Shown here in pieces: positions 11,250 to 22,926 of a DNA stretch of 64,000 bases (positions are counted from its first letter, which is position 1; the number at the start of each line of letters is the position of its first letter). The stretch covers positions 665,896,257 to 665,960,256 of the forward strand of contig NC_081414.1 in the NCBI RefSeq assembly GCF_030272615.1. Reading direction: 5' to 3'. A model generated the notes under the pieces. It saw only the letters and a list, made by a program, of their open reading frames with translations, did no database searches and was not told the DNA's origin. Origin of the DNA: Cryptomeria japonica (Eukaryota > Streptophyta > Pinopsida > Cupressales > Cupressaceae). The position numbers and the translations under genes are program-made.

Positions 11250-12720
11250 AAATGTATTAGTGTGTGTTTTGCATCTTGCATTTCTAATTCCTTTAAGCAT
11301 TTAATTAATTAATTTAATTAAATTTAAATTCATATTTCATCACTTCACACATTATAAAGTTGGGCCATTTACCCTAAGCGTGCCCCTTTTCATCTTATTC
11401 CTTCAATTAATCATTAAATCATAAACCTTAATTATGTCCTATTTTGATCTTTAAGGACCGATTTCGCAGCTATAACTTTGGGATCCACTCTAATATCATA
11501 ATATCTAATGACCTTAAAAAATTGGTGAAAAGTTGGTTGGACCGTGTGCAAGTGCAACACGGTCCTCGACATTTTTCCCGAAATTTTGGGAGCACAATTC
11601 TATGATATTATAATGCTTAACTCCAAAATATTGGCGGGAAATTCAAATCCTAGGTTGGCTTAAAGATGAAATTAAGATCTAGGGTTTCATACATAAGAGC
11701 TCTCTTTCTTCATTTGAAGGTCTAAGAAATCGAATCTAGAAAAGCTTTTGGAGTGATTACAAAGAGCCTTCTATGTAGCAAAAGAGAAGATCTTTGGAGT
11801 CTTCAACAACATTCAACAACACCTATCAAGAATTCATCAAGCATTCTTTCATCAATTGGAGACTTTTGAAGAAATAGGAAAGCAATAGGAGATCACCGAC
11901 TGAAGATTGGCTTGTACCTCTCCCTTGGGGTTCAATATGGTTTCATGTTGTTTCTATGTCTTTGTATGAGCTTCATTACATCAATTTGATTTGCATTCAT
12001 GCTTTAGATCACTTTGCATCATTGATTTAGAGCATTTGCTTTGTCAATTATAAGCATTTAGGGTTTCTCTAGATTGTTTACTCTCATCCTAGGATCTTGC
12101 ACACACTATTTTATATACAAATCGGCTATTTGTTGAGGTGGAAATTACTGAAACAGGGGTTTGACTAAGGCAAAACCCCACATAGCCACCCAAAACCCTA
12201 ATTTCAGCTACAAGCGTAGATTTAAGGTCTGAGCATCGTTGCTAATCTCAAGACCGACAGAGCACACAAAGACTGTTCCAAGGGTCAAATTTGGTCAGAA
12301 ACCCTGGGGCAAGGGCGTGACACCCTGGTCCTGCCCAGGATAGGGGCATGGTGCCCTAGTCCTCCCTGTTTTTAGCAGAATTTGGTAGATCAGTAGTTCA
12401 GAAACCAAAGATCCCAGCCTATTAGGTACAACTTCAAGCCTGCAGAATCAAGACAGGAGTGTAGCACTCCGGTCCCAAACATTTTTTCTCAGATTTCTAG
12501 TACAGGTGCACCTCTGAATTTGCCTCTTAATGTGTACTTTTCAAAAGTATATCAGTTATTCTTAGTTCTGCATTTCCAGATTAGGGTTGTTTATACATAC
12601 TTGTATTCTAGGTTAAATCATTCAAATATGCACTTTGCATCACTTCTTCCTCTCATTTGCAGCAAAGGAATAAAAACCCTAAGAGGTAATCCTTGGCTCT
12701 CTCTTCCTCACAAGAAGTAG
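11250..12720 (+). mobile_element. LTR-like fragment related to the downstream Gypsy LTRs
   Basis: Three landmarks match the Gypsy element to the right: a GTTGGWYGGACCRTGTGC ... TCCTCG(A/G)C segment (11530-11580, compare 18290-18335), a run of CAAG/TTCA phrases, and GGTTTGACTAAGGCAAAACCC (12160-12182, compare 17039 and 24967). Complete ends were not found and the fragment seems to run into Copia LTR sequence near 12.8 kb. Calling it an LTR or leader remnant is an inference. Confidence 0.45.
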
Positions 12721-12813
12721 CCAAAGTGTGTTACCTCCCTAGGCTCTTTTGTATTCCACAGTGTGTACATGAGAGTGGGATTAGAGCTTGTTTTCTTAGT
12801 CTCACTTTTTCCC

Positions 12814-13035
12814 CTACATACCCTTGTATCCCATTGAGCCACATGTCATGATTGTGTGTTCTCATTTCTGTATGGCCCTGCCTTTAAAACCAGGCTCATC
12901 TTCATTGTATGGTTTATCCAGTTGATCATTTTTTGCATCTTGATGAGAATACAATTTGTTCTTATTAATATTTGTCTCTTGTGTTGTGTTATCCATTGGG
13001 CTCTAGATCTTGGTTATTATTGGAAAATTCTCACA
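12814..13035 (+). repeat. 5' LTR (truncated) of the small Copia-type element
   Basis: Shares with 15185-15412 the phrases TACCCTTGTATC, GAGCCACATGTCATGATTGT, GCATCTTGATGAGAATACAA and TCCATTGGGCTCTAGATCTT, in order, and ends in TCTCACA. Similarity stops abruptly near 12814, so the first half of the LTR is missing or replaced. Confidence 0.75.
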
Positions 13036-13048
13036 TGGTATCAAAGCC
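13036..13048 (+). other. Primer binding site (initiator tRNA-Met type)
   Basis: TGGTATCAAAGCC directly follows the LTR terminal CA. The plant Copia consensus complementary to initiator tRNA-Met is TGGTATCAGAGC; one base differs. Confidence 0.8.
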
Positions 13049-14969
13049 TATAAGGTGCCATGGATAGTCATTTGAGAGAAATTTGATGCAATTTTGGGTT
13101 TTGTATTTTGAAGCTTTCTATTGTAGGTTATTATAGGAGTTTGTTAGGTCAAATCTAAGGTCACCATTGGATTGAGGAGGTTCGAGAAAGTTAGAATCGC
13201 CTTTTTTCATCCAATCTGACACCAGAGGCCAAATCTAGAGCCACTTGAAGGTGGAGGGTGGTTACCTGTCCCAAGAGCGATTTGCGATTTTGGATCTTTT
13301 TTGGCAAAATTCGTCATCACCGTCATGCTCAGAAGGCTTAAAAACCCCAAGATCACCTGTTCATTCGTCAAAATCGAAGCCCAGTACCCCAAGTGAAAAA
13401 AATCCCCCTCCTGGTTGCCCTACGAATGTCTATGTGCAGGTATGAATTTTTTTTTAAAATATGCTTTTGTTAAATTACAACTTTTTGCTTTTTATTAAAT
13501 TCGTTTTTTATTAAAAAAATTGAAATTCATTTTAATCCAGGGGGGTTTGTTTTATTGAAAAAAAAATAGCATTAGTTTCAATATCTACAAGTACCACAGA
13601 GTACCCAACAAGTACCTGTGTACATATGGGTAAGAAAGCCCCATTAGGCTCTACAGCCTGCAAGGACTACAAGCCTATGGTGGTAGGCTGCAAACCTACC
13701 ATCATAGGGCTATGAACTTGGTTTTTTATTATTTTTTTACAAAAAAAAAATTAGATAAAAAACTTTAAAATTAAAATATTTTTTATTTTTTTAATAAAAA
13801 CTTTAAATTAAATTTTTCAATAAATTTTTAATAATATTTTTTTATTATTAAGTTTTTTTAATAAAATTTTATTAAAACTGTTTTTTAAATGGTCAAAAAT
13901 AAAAAATAAAAAAAATTCTTTATTAGGTTTTCTAATAAAGTTTTTTTTTTAAATGAAAAAAAAAACAAATATGTGTTTTTGGTTTTTTTTTAATTTTAAA
14001 AAATTAATTTTTTCTTTATTGTTTTTTAATGAAGTTTTTTTTCATGAGGCATTTAATTAAATGTTTTTAATGAGATTTTTTTTCAAGTCTTTTAAAAATA
14101 AATTTTTCATGTAATAAGCAAAATTGAGAACAATTTTTTTCTTGTCCACCTATAATACCTGTCTTGCAACGTTCTCCAAACGACAACTAAGGGAGGGTCA
14201 ATTTGCTCCTATATTTTTCTTGGTGACATACCAATCAAAGGCATATTCATCTACAATTTTCTACAGGGCGTCTTTTTTGTGGCATCATCTTCATGTTTCC
14301 ATATTTGCATCATCATGTTGTATTCTTGCATGAGCTATGTTGTAACGCACTAAAATAAAATGTCACACCTCATTGTATTTTGTCATTGATGACATATTTG
14401 ATGTAATCCTCTTGTACTGCGTATATTAGGAAATATCTTGTGAGACTTGGTTCATGGCTCCAATTGGGACTTAGATTGTACCAATCTTCCATTGATGAGT
14501 ATCTAGTCAATGCTCAAAGCAAGTTATCTCCATGCCTAATCTTCATTTTGTTGCAGTGAGTGGTTCATCGGTCATTCTTCATCGACATTAGTACCTGGTT
14601 TGTCACACTTTGACATTCTTGGTGCAACATTAATTCTATTTCTTCCTAATGGAGAGGAATGTTGTTTGATATCATTGGACCATCTTTGCAGGAGATTCTA
14701 CATTGAGGGGGATCTTCATGGTCTCTCTTCTTCTCTCTTATCAGGGAGAAACTTTTACTCACATGATCTTTTGTTCTTCTCATTGAGAACATTGTGTATT
14801 CATCTCTCTTTTAGGGGGAGTTTTCTCCGATTGGGTTTTTCTCTATTTCTCCATTTGTGAGAGATTGCATTGAATTTCTTCATGGGTACCTAACATGGCC
14901 TAGTTGTTGGGACCCATCTTGCATTGTTAACTTGAGTCTACATTCCCCTAAGTTGCACTTAAGGTGGGG
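13049..14969 (+). other. Internal region of the small Copia-type element, no coding frame
   Basis: A 66-codon frame near 13245-13445 is Ser/Pro-rich and unlike gag. From about 13730 to 14110 the sequence is an almost pure A/T stretch with long T and A runs. The last part (14120-14960) has no recognisable motif and ends at the polypurine-like GGTGGGG. Confidence 0.6.
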
Positions 14970-15412
14970 TATTGGTGTAAATTATGTCCCATAGTTACAC
15001 TTCACTTAAGTTGACTTAGGATAATGCATTCATTGTAGTTTGCATATGAAACACTTAAGGAATTGCACATCTAGGAAAGATGGTTGTAGGAGAAATTCCA
15101 CCTTTTGTGGTGATATCTTGTTGTCAAATTCTACCTTCGATGGGTGATCCACCTTTGGTAGAATATTCTATTATTGCTCCTACCTACCCCTACCTACCCT
15201 TGTATCTCTTTGAGCCACATGTCATGATTGTGTACTATCATTTCTTTATGGCCTTGCCTTTATAAGTAGGCTCATCTTCATTGTATGGTTAATATAGTTG
15301 ATCATTTTTGCATCTTGATGAGAATACAATTTGTTCTTATCAATCTTTGTCTCTCTTGTGTTGTGCTATCCATTGGGCTCTAGATCTTGGTAATTATTGG
15401 CAAATTCTCACA
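14970..15412 (+). repeat. 3' LTR of the small Copia-type element
   Basis: Starts after GGTGGGG with TATTGGTGTAAATTATG (TA where TG is usual) and ends in TCTCACA. About 443 bp. Its second half matches the truncated 5' LTR closely. Confidence 0.7.
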
Positions 15413-15609
15413 AAATTGATAAGGCTCATCTTATGCAAAAAGAAAAGAGCCAAAAATACGTTATCTTGATGTAGGATCCTAAAAAATAGGCCTTGAAATT
15501 TGTTAATGTATAACGAAAATTTTCTAGCTTGCACATGATAGGTTGATAAAGCCCAGCCATTCATATATATATTTTTTATGTCTCGTTAATTATGTAAATA
15601 TTTTGAGCC

Positions 15610-15795
15610 TTGTTCCTTATTGAATTAGGGCTATTATTTTAATCCTAATTCTAACTATAATTCTAAATCTAGTATTGAACCAAATGGAATCCTAAATCTA
15701 ACACTATACCAATACAATATAAAACTTTACAATAAATGTAATTTGAAATTAATTTATTTAATGTCTTCCAATTTATACTACAAATGCTACCAACT

Positions 15796-15827
<32 letters not shown>

Positions 15828-15850
15828 CACACACATGTATGTATGTATAT

Positions 15851-15888
<38 letters not shown>

Positions 15889-16080
15889 CCATGTTCCTTA
15901 TTGAATTAGGGCTATTATTCTAATCGCAATCTTAACTATAATTCTAAATCTAGTATTGAACCAAATGGAATCCTAAATCTAACACATACCAATCCAATAT
16001 ATAACTTTACAATAAATGTAATTTAAAATTAATTTATTTAATGTCTTCCAATTTACACTACAATTGCTACCAACTTATAT
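15610..16080. repeat. Duplicated ~190 bp segment separated by CA/TG arrays
   Basis: 15610-15800 and 15891-16080 share almost every base, from GTTCCTTATTGAATTAGGGC through CTAGTATTGAACCAAATGGA to GCTACCAACTTATAT. Each copy ends at a TA/CA dinucleotide array (15800-15888 and 16080 onward), so the duplication probably arose by slippage or unequal exchange at the arrays. Confidence 0.9.
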
Positions 16081-16265
16081 ACATATACATATGCATATGC
16101 ATATGCATATACATACATACCTATATATGTATTTGCACACACACATGTATGTATGTGTATGTATATGTATGTATGCATATGTATATTTATATGTATATGT
16201 ATGTATATACATATATATACAATATACATACATATACATATACAGAATATATATGTGTGTGTGTG

Positions 16266-16272
<7 letters not shown>

Positions 16273-16346
<74 letters not shown>
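16273..16346. repeat. (AT)n microsatellite
   Basis: About 37 AT units directly abut the first base of the Gypsy 5' LTR. Mixed CATATA/GTATGT arrays precede it from 16080. Confidence 0.95.
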
Positions 16347-16349
<3 letters not shown>

Positions 16350-17586
16350 AGTGTCATAAAATTACGACCCTAGAAATTTTTGATTGCATTAGGGTCCTCA
16401 CGCATGCGAGTTCGAATCCTCTAGCCTGATCGGAGATCGAAGATTGCTCGGCCTACAGAAACAACTTCTTCCTTGGCCTCTGCATCACCTCGTCCACACT
16501 CTGCCCTGGAGAAAGGGGTAGGACAGGGGCATGGATCCAATGTCCCCCCTTAGATAGGGGTGTGGTGTCCTTGTCCTCCTAGGACAAGGGTGTGGCACCC
16601 CTATCCCTGCCCTATTTTGGGGTAGGACCCTTCCTAGGGTTGCATTGTTGGTTGTGCATCAGGCAGGAAACTCCCCCAATGTCGACCCATGATGAAAATC
16701 AGATCCACTAACATGTATTTAAGGGGCATTCGTCCTCTCATTTGCATAAGTTGGAATACGTTGGATAAGTGGGAAATTCACAAATGATCAAATATTCAAA
16801 AGCTTTCAAGCATTCTTTTCCAGCATTGAGCATTCTCAAGTCTTCCTTTAAGGCTAGATGTTGCATTCAAATCAAGGATTCAACCATTGAAGAGGAGATT
16901 GATTTAAACATTCAATTCCACACAAGCACTTCTATCAACATTGCTACTACAACCTCGCTTGAGGTGATTTACTATTCAGTCTTTCATTTACAGCTACTTG
17001 CAAGTACTTTCTTTCATTACTTAGTTAATTCCAAAACTAGGGTTTGACCTAAAGGCAAACCCCCAATCCCAACCCATTTTCCTCTCTTTTCTTTGTGTAG
17101 GTTATAGGTGTGCAGATGTACTTTCAAATTCGGACTTCATTTGTAGACACAAATAATCCCTTTTCGTTTCGCGGATTTTTCGGAGGACCGTGTACATTTC
17201 CGCCACAGTTTGGGAAACTTTTCCTCAAATTCGTAGGGCGACTTCGTCTTGACATTTTACTGCCAGATCCAAGTGCATAGCTTCATCCCATATTCAGATC
17301 TCAAGTTATAATCAGTTCTTTGTCATTTTTGCACTACATAATTCAATCAATTTCCTTCCATTTCAAACAAGGAAGAGGGGATCAACTTAACATTCCCAAT
17401 TCATTCAGAATTCAATCTACCATCTTCATGTAGAGAGATTGAATCTAGTGAATTATCCTTTCCTCTTCCTAATGTAACATTGTGAAAAGTGTTTGAAGAG
17501 TAATCAATAACGAAATTCGCATTTCTCTTTAAGGGAAAGGGTAGTTTCCTTATTGATCTATCATTCACCATTTTTCCACCATTACA
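16347..17586 (+). repeat. 5' LTR of the Gypsy-type element
   Basis: Begins TGTAGTGTCATAAAATT and ends ATTACA just before TTTTGGTGAACCC. By eye about nine in ten bases match the right copy, with several small indels. It carries a 92-codon open frame (16769-17047) that is also open in the other LTR, and a TTTAAG-rich zone near 16715 that may hold the promoter. Confidence 0.85.
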
Positions 17587-17589
17587 TTT

Positions 17590-17608
17590 TGGTGAACCCG
17601 ACGTGAAG
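17590..17608 (+). other. Putative primer binding site
   Basis: TGGTGAACCCGACGTGAAG lies three bases after the LTR end. Position and the leading TGG suit a tRNA primer site; I could not name the tRNA. A lone related LTR at 25470 is followed by the similar TTTTGGTGAACC. Confidence 0.5.
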
Positions 17609-18691
17609 CATGCTTTCCTTGGAACAAAATTGTATATTTTTCATTTACAAGTCTCAAATTTTTGCAAACTTAGTGGTTAAATCATTAAAAACCCTAGTTT
17701 TTAATTAAAATTGAATTTGTGATTTGTAAAAATTGTTTGTGGTTATCTTAGATCTGAAAATTGTTTTGATTGTCAAATTCAATTTCTTCGTTGTCTTGTT
17801 CAATTTGCAATCAAAATCTCCAAAATTAAGAGGTTACTTGTCAAAACCCTAATTTTCAAAAATCATCTTGAACTTGTGCAAAAATTGGATTTCTATTTAA
17901 TTTTCAGATTTTTTATTGTTCTCAGATTTGTCTATAATTCTACAATTCAAATTTTCAATTTCCCCCCTTTTTCCCAAAATTCAAATTTCAAAATTAAGTG
18001 GTTAGGTCATCAAACCCTAATTTTTAAAATTAATTGGATTTTGTATGAATTTCAAATCAATTTTATTTACATTCAGATTTCTAAACATTTTGCAAGGTGT
18101 CCCTATACATTAGGTTTGACCCTTTTTCAAAATTGCAATTCAATTCCTCTTTTACTTCAAAATCCTAATAGTGTCCTATTTTCACATTTGCGCCTTCATT
18201 ACACCCATCTAGAGATCGTAAAATTCACCAATTTTGGGGGGTTAGATTTAAAATCATCATAATATCCATCCTTGAAATTTTCAAAAAAAAGTTGGTCGGA
18301 CCATGTGCGTTCCCGCTACGATCCTCGGCTTTTTTCTCAAAATTTCGGGACACTGTTATGACTGTATTTAAAAGCCTAAATCCAGAAGATTGGCTGATTT
18401 TATCAATTTTTGATCCCTCTAGAATCGGAAATACCTTCAAAATTCAACATTTCAAATTTCAAAAAAAATATTAAAATTAAGAAGTTAATTATAGTCTGCC
18501 CTGATTTTAAAATTAAGTGGTATTCCCTTGGCCCTAATTTTAAAATTCATATTTCCTTTCATTTTTGGAAATTGTGTCATCCTCTTCCCCCAACAAAGTT
18601 CAAATTGTGTAATCTTTATTTTATTAAATTTTGCATTAATCATTTGTAAGCTTTGTTCCACAATTCAAAATTCAAATTTTCCCTCTAGTGC
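17609..18691 (+). other. Long untranslated leader
   Basis: About 1.1 kb without a long frame, rich in the phrases AAATTAAG(A/T)GGTTA and AACCCTAATTTT, which recur roughly every 150-200 bp and suggest old tandem growth. It also holds a second version of the GGACCRTGTRC ... TTTTCTCAAAATTT motif seen in the LTRs (18298-18345). Confidence 0.5.
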
Positions 18692-19741
18692 ATGAGTTTT
18701 ACCACTATTAGTCCTACCTATCCTATCCCCGTTAGACAAAGCATTAGAATTAAGGTTTCCCAAGGTTTAATTATCGAGGAGATGGAGCCTAATTTGGGTG
18801 ACTTCTTTAATGAGGATCATGCTAATGTTTCCCATCCTAATCATGTACCTATTCACCCCATTGATGGATCCCATGATGAAGAAGAAGATTTAACTAGGGT
18901 TTCTTTAGATCAACTTTCCACATTGGAAAATCAATTTGATAGCTTTCAACAATGGATGTCCCAAGAATACCCTAATAGTGAAGCTCTTCCATTAATTGAA
19001 ATTCTTAAATGCATGCTTCAAAGTGATAAGAATGGAATTGATATATTGCATGGCATTGCACATATTGTTGATTCTAATGTCATGCCTATCAAGAGTTGTG
19101 CGGAAACCCTAGGTTATTCACAACCTTCAACAGAAGTCAATCCTTCAATTCCTTTGACTACTCCTATGACTAGTATTCCTACTTTCACATCTAATATCAT
19201 AGCCACTTCAACTCAAAATGTCATTCGTACAACCATTAGTCATGGGGGTAATCCCTCTTCTTCATTTAATCCTCCATCTTTACCTATGTCTTCCATGAGT
19301 GTTCCTATTATTCCTCAACCAATCAGTGTGACACAAGGGGACAATTCCTTCAAAAACTTTATTCCTCCTTTAAGTGTCCCTTTTCCTACCCAATCATCAC
19401 CCATGCCTACTTATCATAATGTCCCACCACCTTATTCTCAGTCCATGCCTTCTTTCAATAACATCACACCACCTTCTCAATCACCTATGTCTAACATCAA
19501 TTCTTCTACCGAAATAACAATTAACAATCTTGCTCAAACCATGTCTTCCTTACAACAACAAATTGCTTCCATGAGTCAATCCAAGTTTAGTGTGCCCACA
19601 TTTGATGTTGTGATCCCACTTTCTCTTGATATTGTTAAATCCGTGCCACCTAAACATGTGGAGATCCCTCAATTGGAACTCTATAATGGAAAAGGTGATC
19701 CTCTTACGCATGTCAAAACATTTCAAACCTTTGTGTACTGA
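18692..19741 (+). pseudogene. Gag N-terminal part, frameshifted
   Basis: ATG-initiated 349 codons. Early part is acidic (DEEED), the middle is Pro/Ser/Thr-rich and low in complexity, then TITINNLAQTM-like coiled segment, and the end enters the Gag core with PQLELYNGKGDPLTHVKTFQ. At about 19735 the frame is lost by a small indel: the Gag core continues in another frame. Gag forms the virus-like particle of the element. Confidence 0.8.
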
Positions 19742-20099
19742 TTTTGTTTATGATCAAAGATTGCTTGCAAAACTATTTACAAGAAAACTAAGAGATAAGG
19801 ATTTACAATGGTATTGATATTTGCCTTCTTATTCTATCACTCCCTTTCAACAACTAGCAAATGCTTTCATCCAACAATTTCAAAACAACATTGGTCCTAA
19901 AATCACTTTGACTGATTTAATGCATTGTAAACAAGGTATTAAAGAAAAAGTGACTGATTTTATTGGTAGATATAAGCATTTGTGTGCCCATATTTTTTTT
20001 CATGTACCTGATAATGATATTCAAAGAATTTTCATTTCTAATTTACAAAAAGATATCAAGGAAAAGCTTCTTTTGTCTGAGTTTACTTCCTTCCCATAG
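19660..20099 (+). pseudogene. Gag core (Retrotrans_gag), two in-frame stops
   Basis: DFVYDQRLLAKLFTRKLRDK and DLQWY are followed by a TGA near 19818, then FQQLANAFIQQFQNNIGPK, DLMHCKQGIKEKVTDFIGRY and DIQRIFISNLQ. This is the Retrotrans_gag domain of plant Gypsy elements. A TAG at 20098, where relatives have Gln (FPQL), separates it from the next frame. Confidence 0.85.
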
Positions 20100-22175
20100 T
20101 TGTGGGCAACACTCCACAATTATCAACTGGTTGTGAGTCAACTGGAGCAATCCACTCCTATGGCTCCGAGTGATAAGGGGGGTAGTGTTCAACAACTGTT
20201 TGCGAAGTTCAAACCAACAAAAAGCTTCGTCAAGTTCAATGATCCAATCAACAACAACCATATGAATGCTACAACAGGTGTGCCTTCTATTTCCAAATTT
20301 TTCCAAAGAGAAAGACAATTTACTCCTTTGAATGAATCTTTACATAGTATTATGTCTCAGTTGTTGCACAGAAATGTTATCAAACTTCCTCCCATAAAAC
20401 AAATTGATCCTTCCAAATTTGCATCTCCTTATTTTGATAACAATTTCTTTTGTCAATTTCATCGTCAACCTGGTCATGATACTGAGAAATGTTTGGCATT
20501 GAAAAATAAGATTCAAGACTTGATTGATAATAGTATTATATTTGTGGTAGGTGTAAATGATAAAGGGAATAAATCAGTAGCTCCCCCTAATCAAAATCTT
20601 AAGATTTTCACTGATCCCTTGCCATCTCATACCTCTAACATTATTGAGATTGTGTCTAATTCTCTCTCTTCTGAAGAATTCACTTCTATAGCTCCAAACT
20701 TGGTTAATATGGTAGAAACACAAGATACGCCTAAGGATCCTTGTATTACATTTGACCCTAGCGAGACCATTCGAGCACCTGATGGCCCTTTATTCATAGT
20801 GGCGAAGGTTAAGGATATCCCTTGCCGTGGTGCCCTGATTGATCTCTCTTGCATGGTTAATGTCATAACTGAAGAGTATCTTTTCACTTTAAGATTGCAT
20901 AAACCAATATATGATGCTTCTAATGTGGTTGTGAATTTATTTGATGGCTTCTCTTGTCCTACCATTGGTTCTATCACCCTTCCTGTTGAAGTTCGTGCTA
21001 AATCCATGGATGTTGACTTTGTTATCATACCTTCTTCTAAGTTGGGCTATCATTGGCTATCTTCCATGAAGGCTATTACTTCTCCAATCCACAAGTGTCT
21101 TAAATTTGCTCACAATCGAGAAATCATAACCGTGAACCATAGCTTATTTCGTCCATTTGAAAGAAACCCCGGTGTTCCTATTGATCTCTTTTGGCCTAAA
21201 CAATTTCAATCTCTTCCATCAAAGAGCGACGCTCTTTTTCAATCTTATCAAAAATGGAAGAACGATATGATATTATCCTTAAGTCAACCTAGATCCCCAA
21301 CACTTGAAATCCGTATTATTCTTCAAGATGACATTCTTCCCCTCACGGATAGAACTGATCTCCCTCCTAAGGAAGATCGTCCACCTACCCCTATGGATGT
21401 GACTTTACCTTCTCTTAAGGAGAACACCAATATTCTTCTTAAGGTTAGACATATACCTCCTCCTCATGATGGACCAGGTCTCCTCCCTACACCTAATATT
21501 CCTCCTTTCTATGGCACAATTCCACCTCCTTCCTCTTATCGAGAGAAGAGGCCTTCTTCTCCTATTGTTCAACCAAAAAGACCTCAACCTAAACCTTCAA
21601 CTATCAAGGAGAGAAGCATTCCTACTTTTTCAAATGTTTCTCCTCCTTCCCAACCTTCCATTAAGACTCGATGGAATCGTTGTGCACGAGAATGTCGACT
21701 AAGACGCAATGTTCAAGCTCATGAAGCTATCCCTCAAAATATTCAATCTCCTCAGACTCCAACAGTTGACATGATTCCCTTTTCTCCTAAGCAAGATGTT
21801 CAACCTACATCTCCAAATCATAAGTTGCATAAAACATGTGATGGTTTTACTCCTATTTGTGTTCTTGCTCCTCTTTCTCTAAACTTTCATGAAGAAATGG
21901 GTGAAAATGTTATTCATAATGGTAATACAACTCCTAATGCTTCTGATAGTGAGTATGAGTATGTTGATGTGGACAAGCATTTATCGGATGAGTTTTCACA
22001 AACCCTAATCCTAGCTCCTAGAATCGAACAAGGTGACTTACAACATGAGCATAGTCCTTGTTTGGATCTTGTGATAGCTCCATCTGTTGTGCTCGATATC
22101 GCTCCTTTGGCATGTTGCTCGCCTTCCCGAAATAGTGATCAGCAATATCGGGAGGTGGATGTCGTGCTAGACTAG
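20100..22175 (+). pseudogene. Gag zinc knuckle, retropepsin-like domain and Pro-rich extension
   Basis: 691 open codons that read on from the Gag core after the TAG. LHNYQLVVSQLEQS ends Gag. A zinc-knuckle-like CQFHRQPGHDTEKCLALKN follows at about residues 118-136. A protease-like segment at about 245-345 reads GALIDLSCMVNVIT where active enzymes have D-T/S-G, so D-L-S probably lacks activity. The last 300 residues are Pro-rich (PPKEDRPPTP, PPPHDGPGL, PPPSSYREKRP) with a basic CARECRLRRN. No polymerase follows, and the frame ends at a normal stop well before the 3' LTR. Confidence 0.8.
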
Positions 22176-22911
22176 CAATATTAGCACTGCAAATCTTTCT
22201 CTCCCTCCTTTCTTTCTCTTTTGTGATCATTCTTCTATGTGTATCCATGTTCTTCTATTGTTCCCTTAATGTCTACTTGGGGACGATGCAAAGCATTGAG
22301 ATTTTTTCTTGGTCTCTTTCATGTTGACTCAAAAGACATCCTCTCTTCCCTTTTCTTCTAAGGTAGTGTCCTTCTTTGGGGAATGAAGATTATTATATGC
22401 ATATACATACATGATATACATGAGTTATCATACATCATACTGACCCCGAGCAAAGCGACACTACCTTGTGTTTTGTGTTCATTATCCTTGGGCTTATACC
22501 TCGATTGGGGGCTAAATCCTTGTGATAATGTGCTCCATTCCTTCTCTCTCTTGGGTGTATCCTACCTTAAAGCAATCGCTCCCGATACGGCGCATGCGAT
22601 CGCTTTAACGTGGGGGCATACACTCTACTCATACTTTCCTTCTTGTGATACTTAGAATTACTTAGTGAACTTTGTTTTGCTTTGTAATCTTTGGTATCCT
22701 TGCTTTCACGACTCATAATGAAAGGAACTTTGCTACTTGCAATCATGGTTCTCCCCTTCTCGATCTTCCCTTTTACTTTGTCAATCAAAATCGTAAGATC
22801 CTAAATCCACTGGGGGCTTGGCGCATCTTGCCTCCTTGACGTGGTAAAAGTCTTTCAATCTTGTTTCCTTGATCTTTATCGACAGTATTGGCGTACGCTT
22901 ATACTCCTGCT
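22176..22911 (+). other. Gypsy internal 3' region, non-coding
   Basis: About 750 bp without a long frame between the protein end and the 3' LTR. A near-palindrome GCGATCG-like pair (22568-22610, GCAATCGCTCCCGATACGGC and GCATGCGATCGC) stands out. Nothing resembles pol. Confidence 0.6.
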
Positions 22912-22926
22912 AAAGTGGGGGCTAAA
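22912..22926 (+). other. Polypurine tract
   Basis: AAAGTGGGGGCTAAA directly precedes the TG of the 3' LTR, as expected for the plus-strand primer. Confidence 0.75.

Larger units (their letters stand above)
12814..15412 (+). mobile_element. Small non-coding Copia-type element
   Basis: Two direct copies of an LTR 3' portion flank about 1.9 kb. The left copy (12814-13035) is truncated at its 5' end; the right copy (14970-15412) looks complete. A tRNA-Met-type primer site follows the left copy and a GGTGGGG purine tract precedes the right. No gag or pol frame exists between them, so the element depended on others for movement (LARD/TRIM-like). Confidence 0.7.

Noticed and set aside
16041-16373. 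Four overlapping open frames of up to 110 codons in a TA/CA region
   Set aside because: They arise from dinucleotide arrays (Ile/Tyr and Cys/Val repeats) on both strands and have no protein features.
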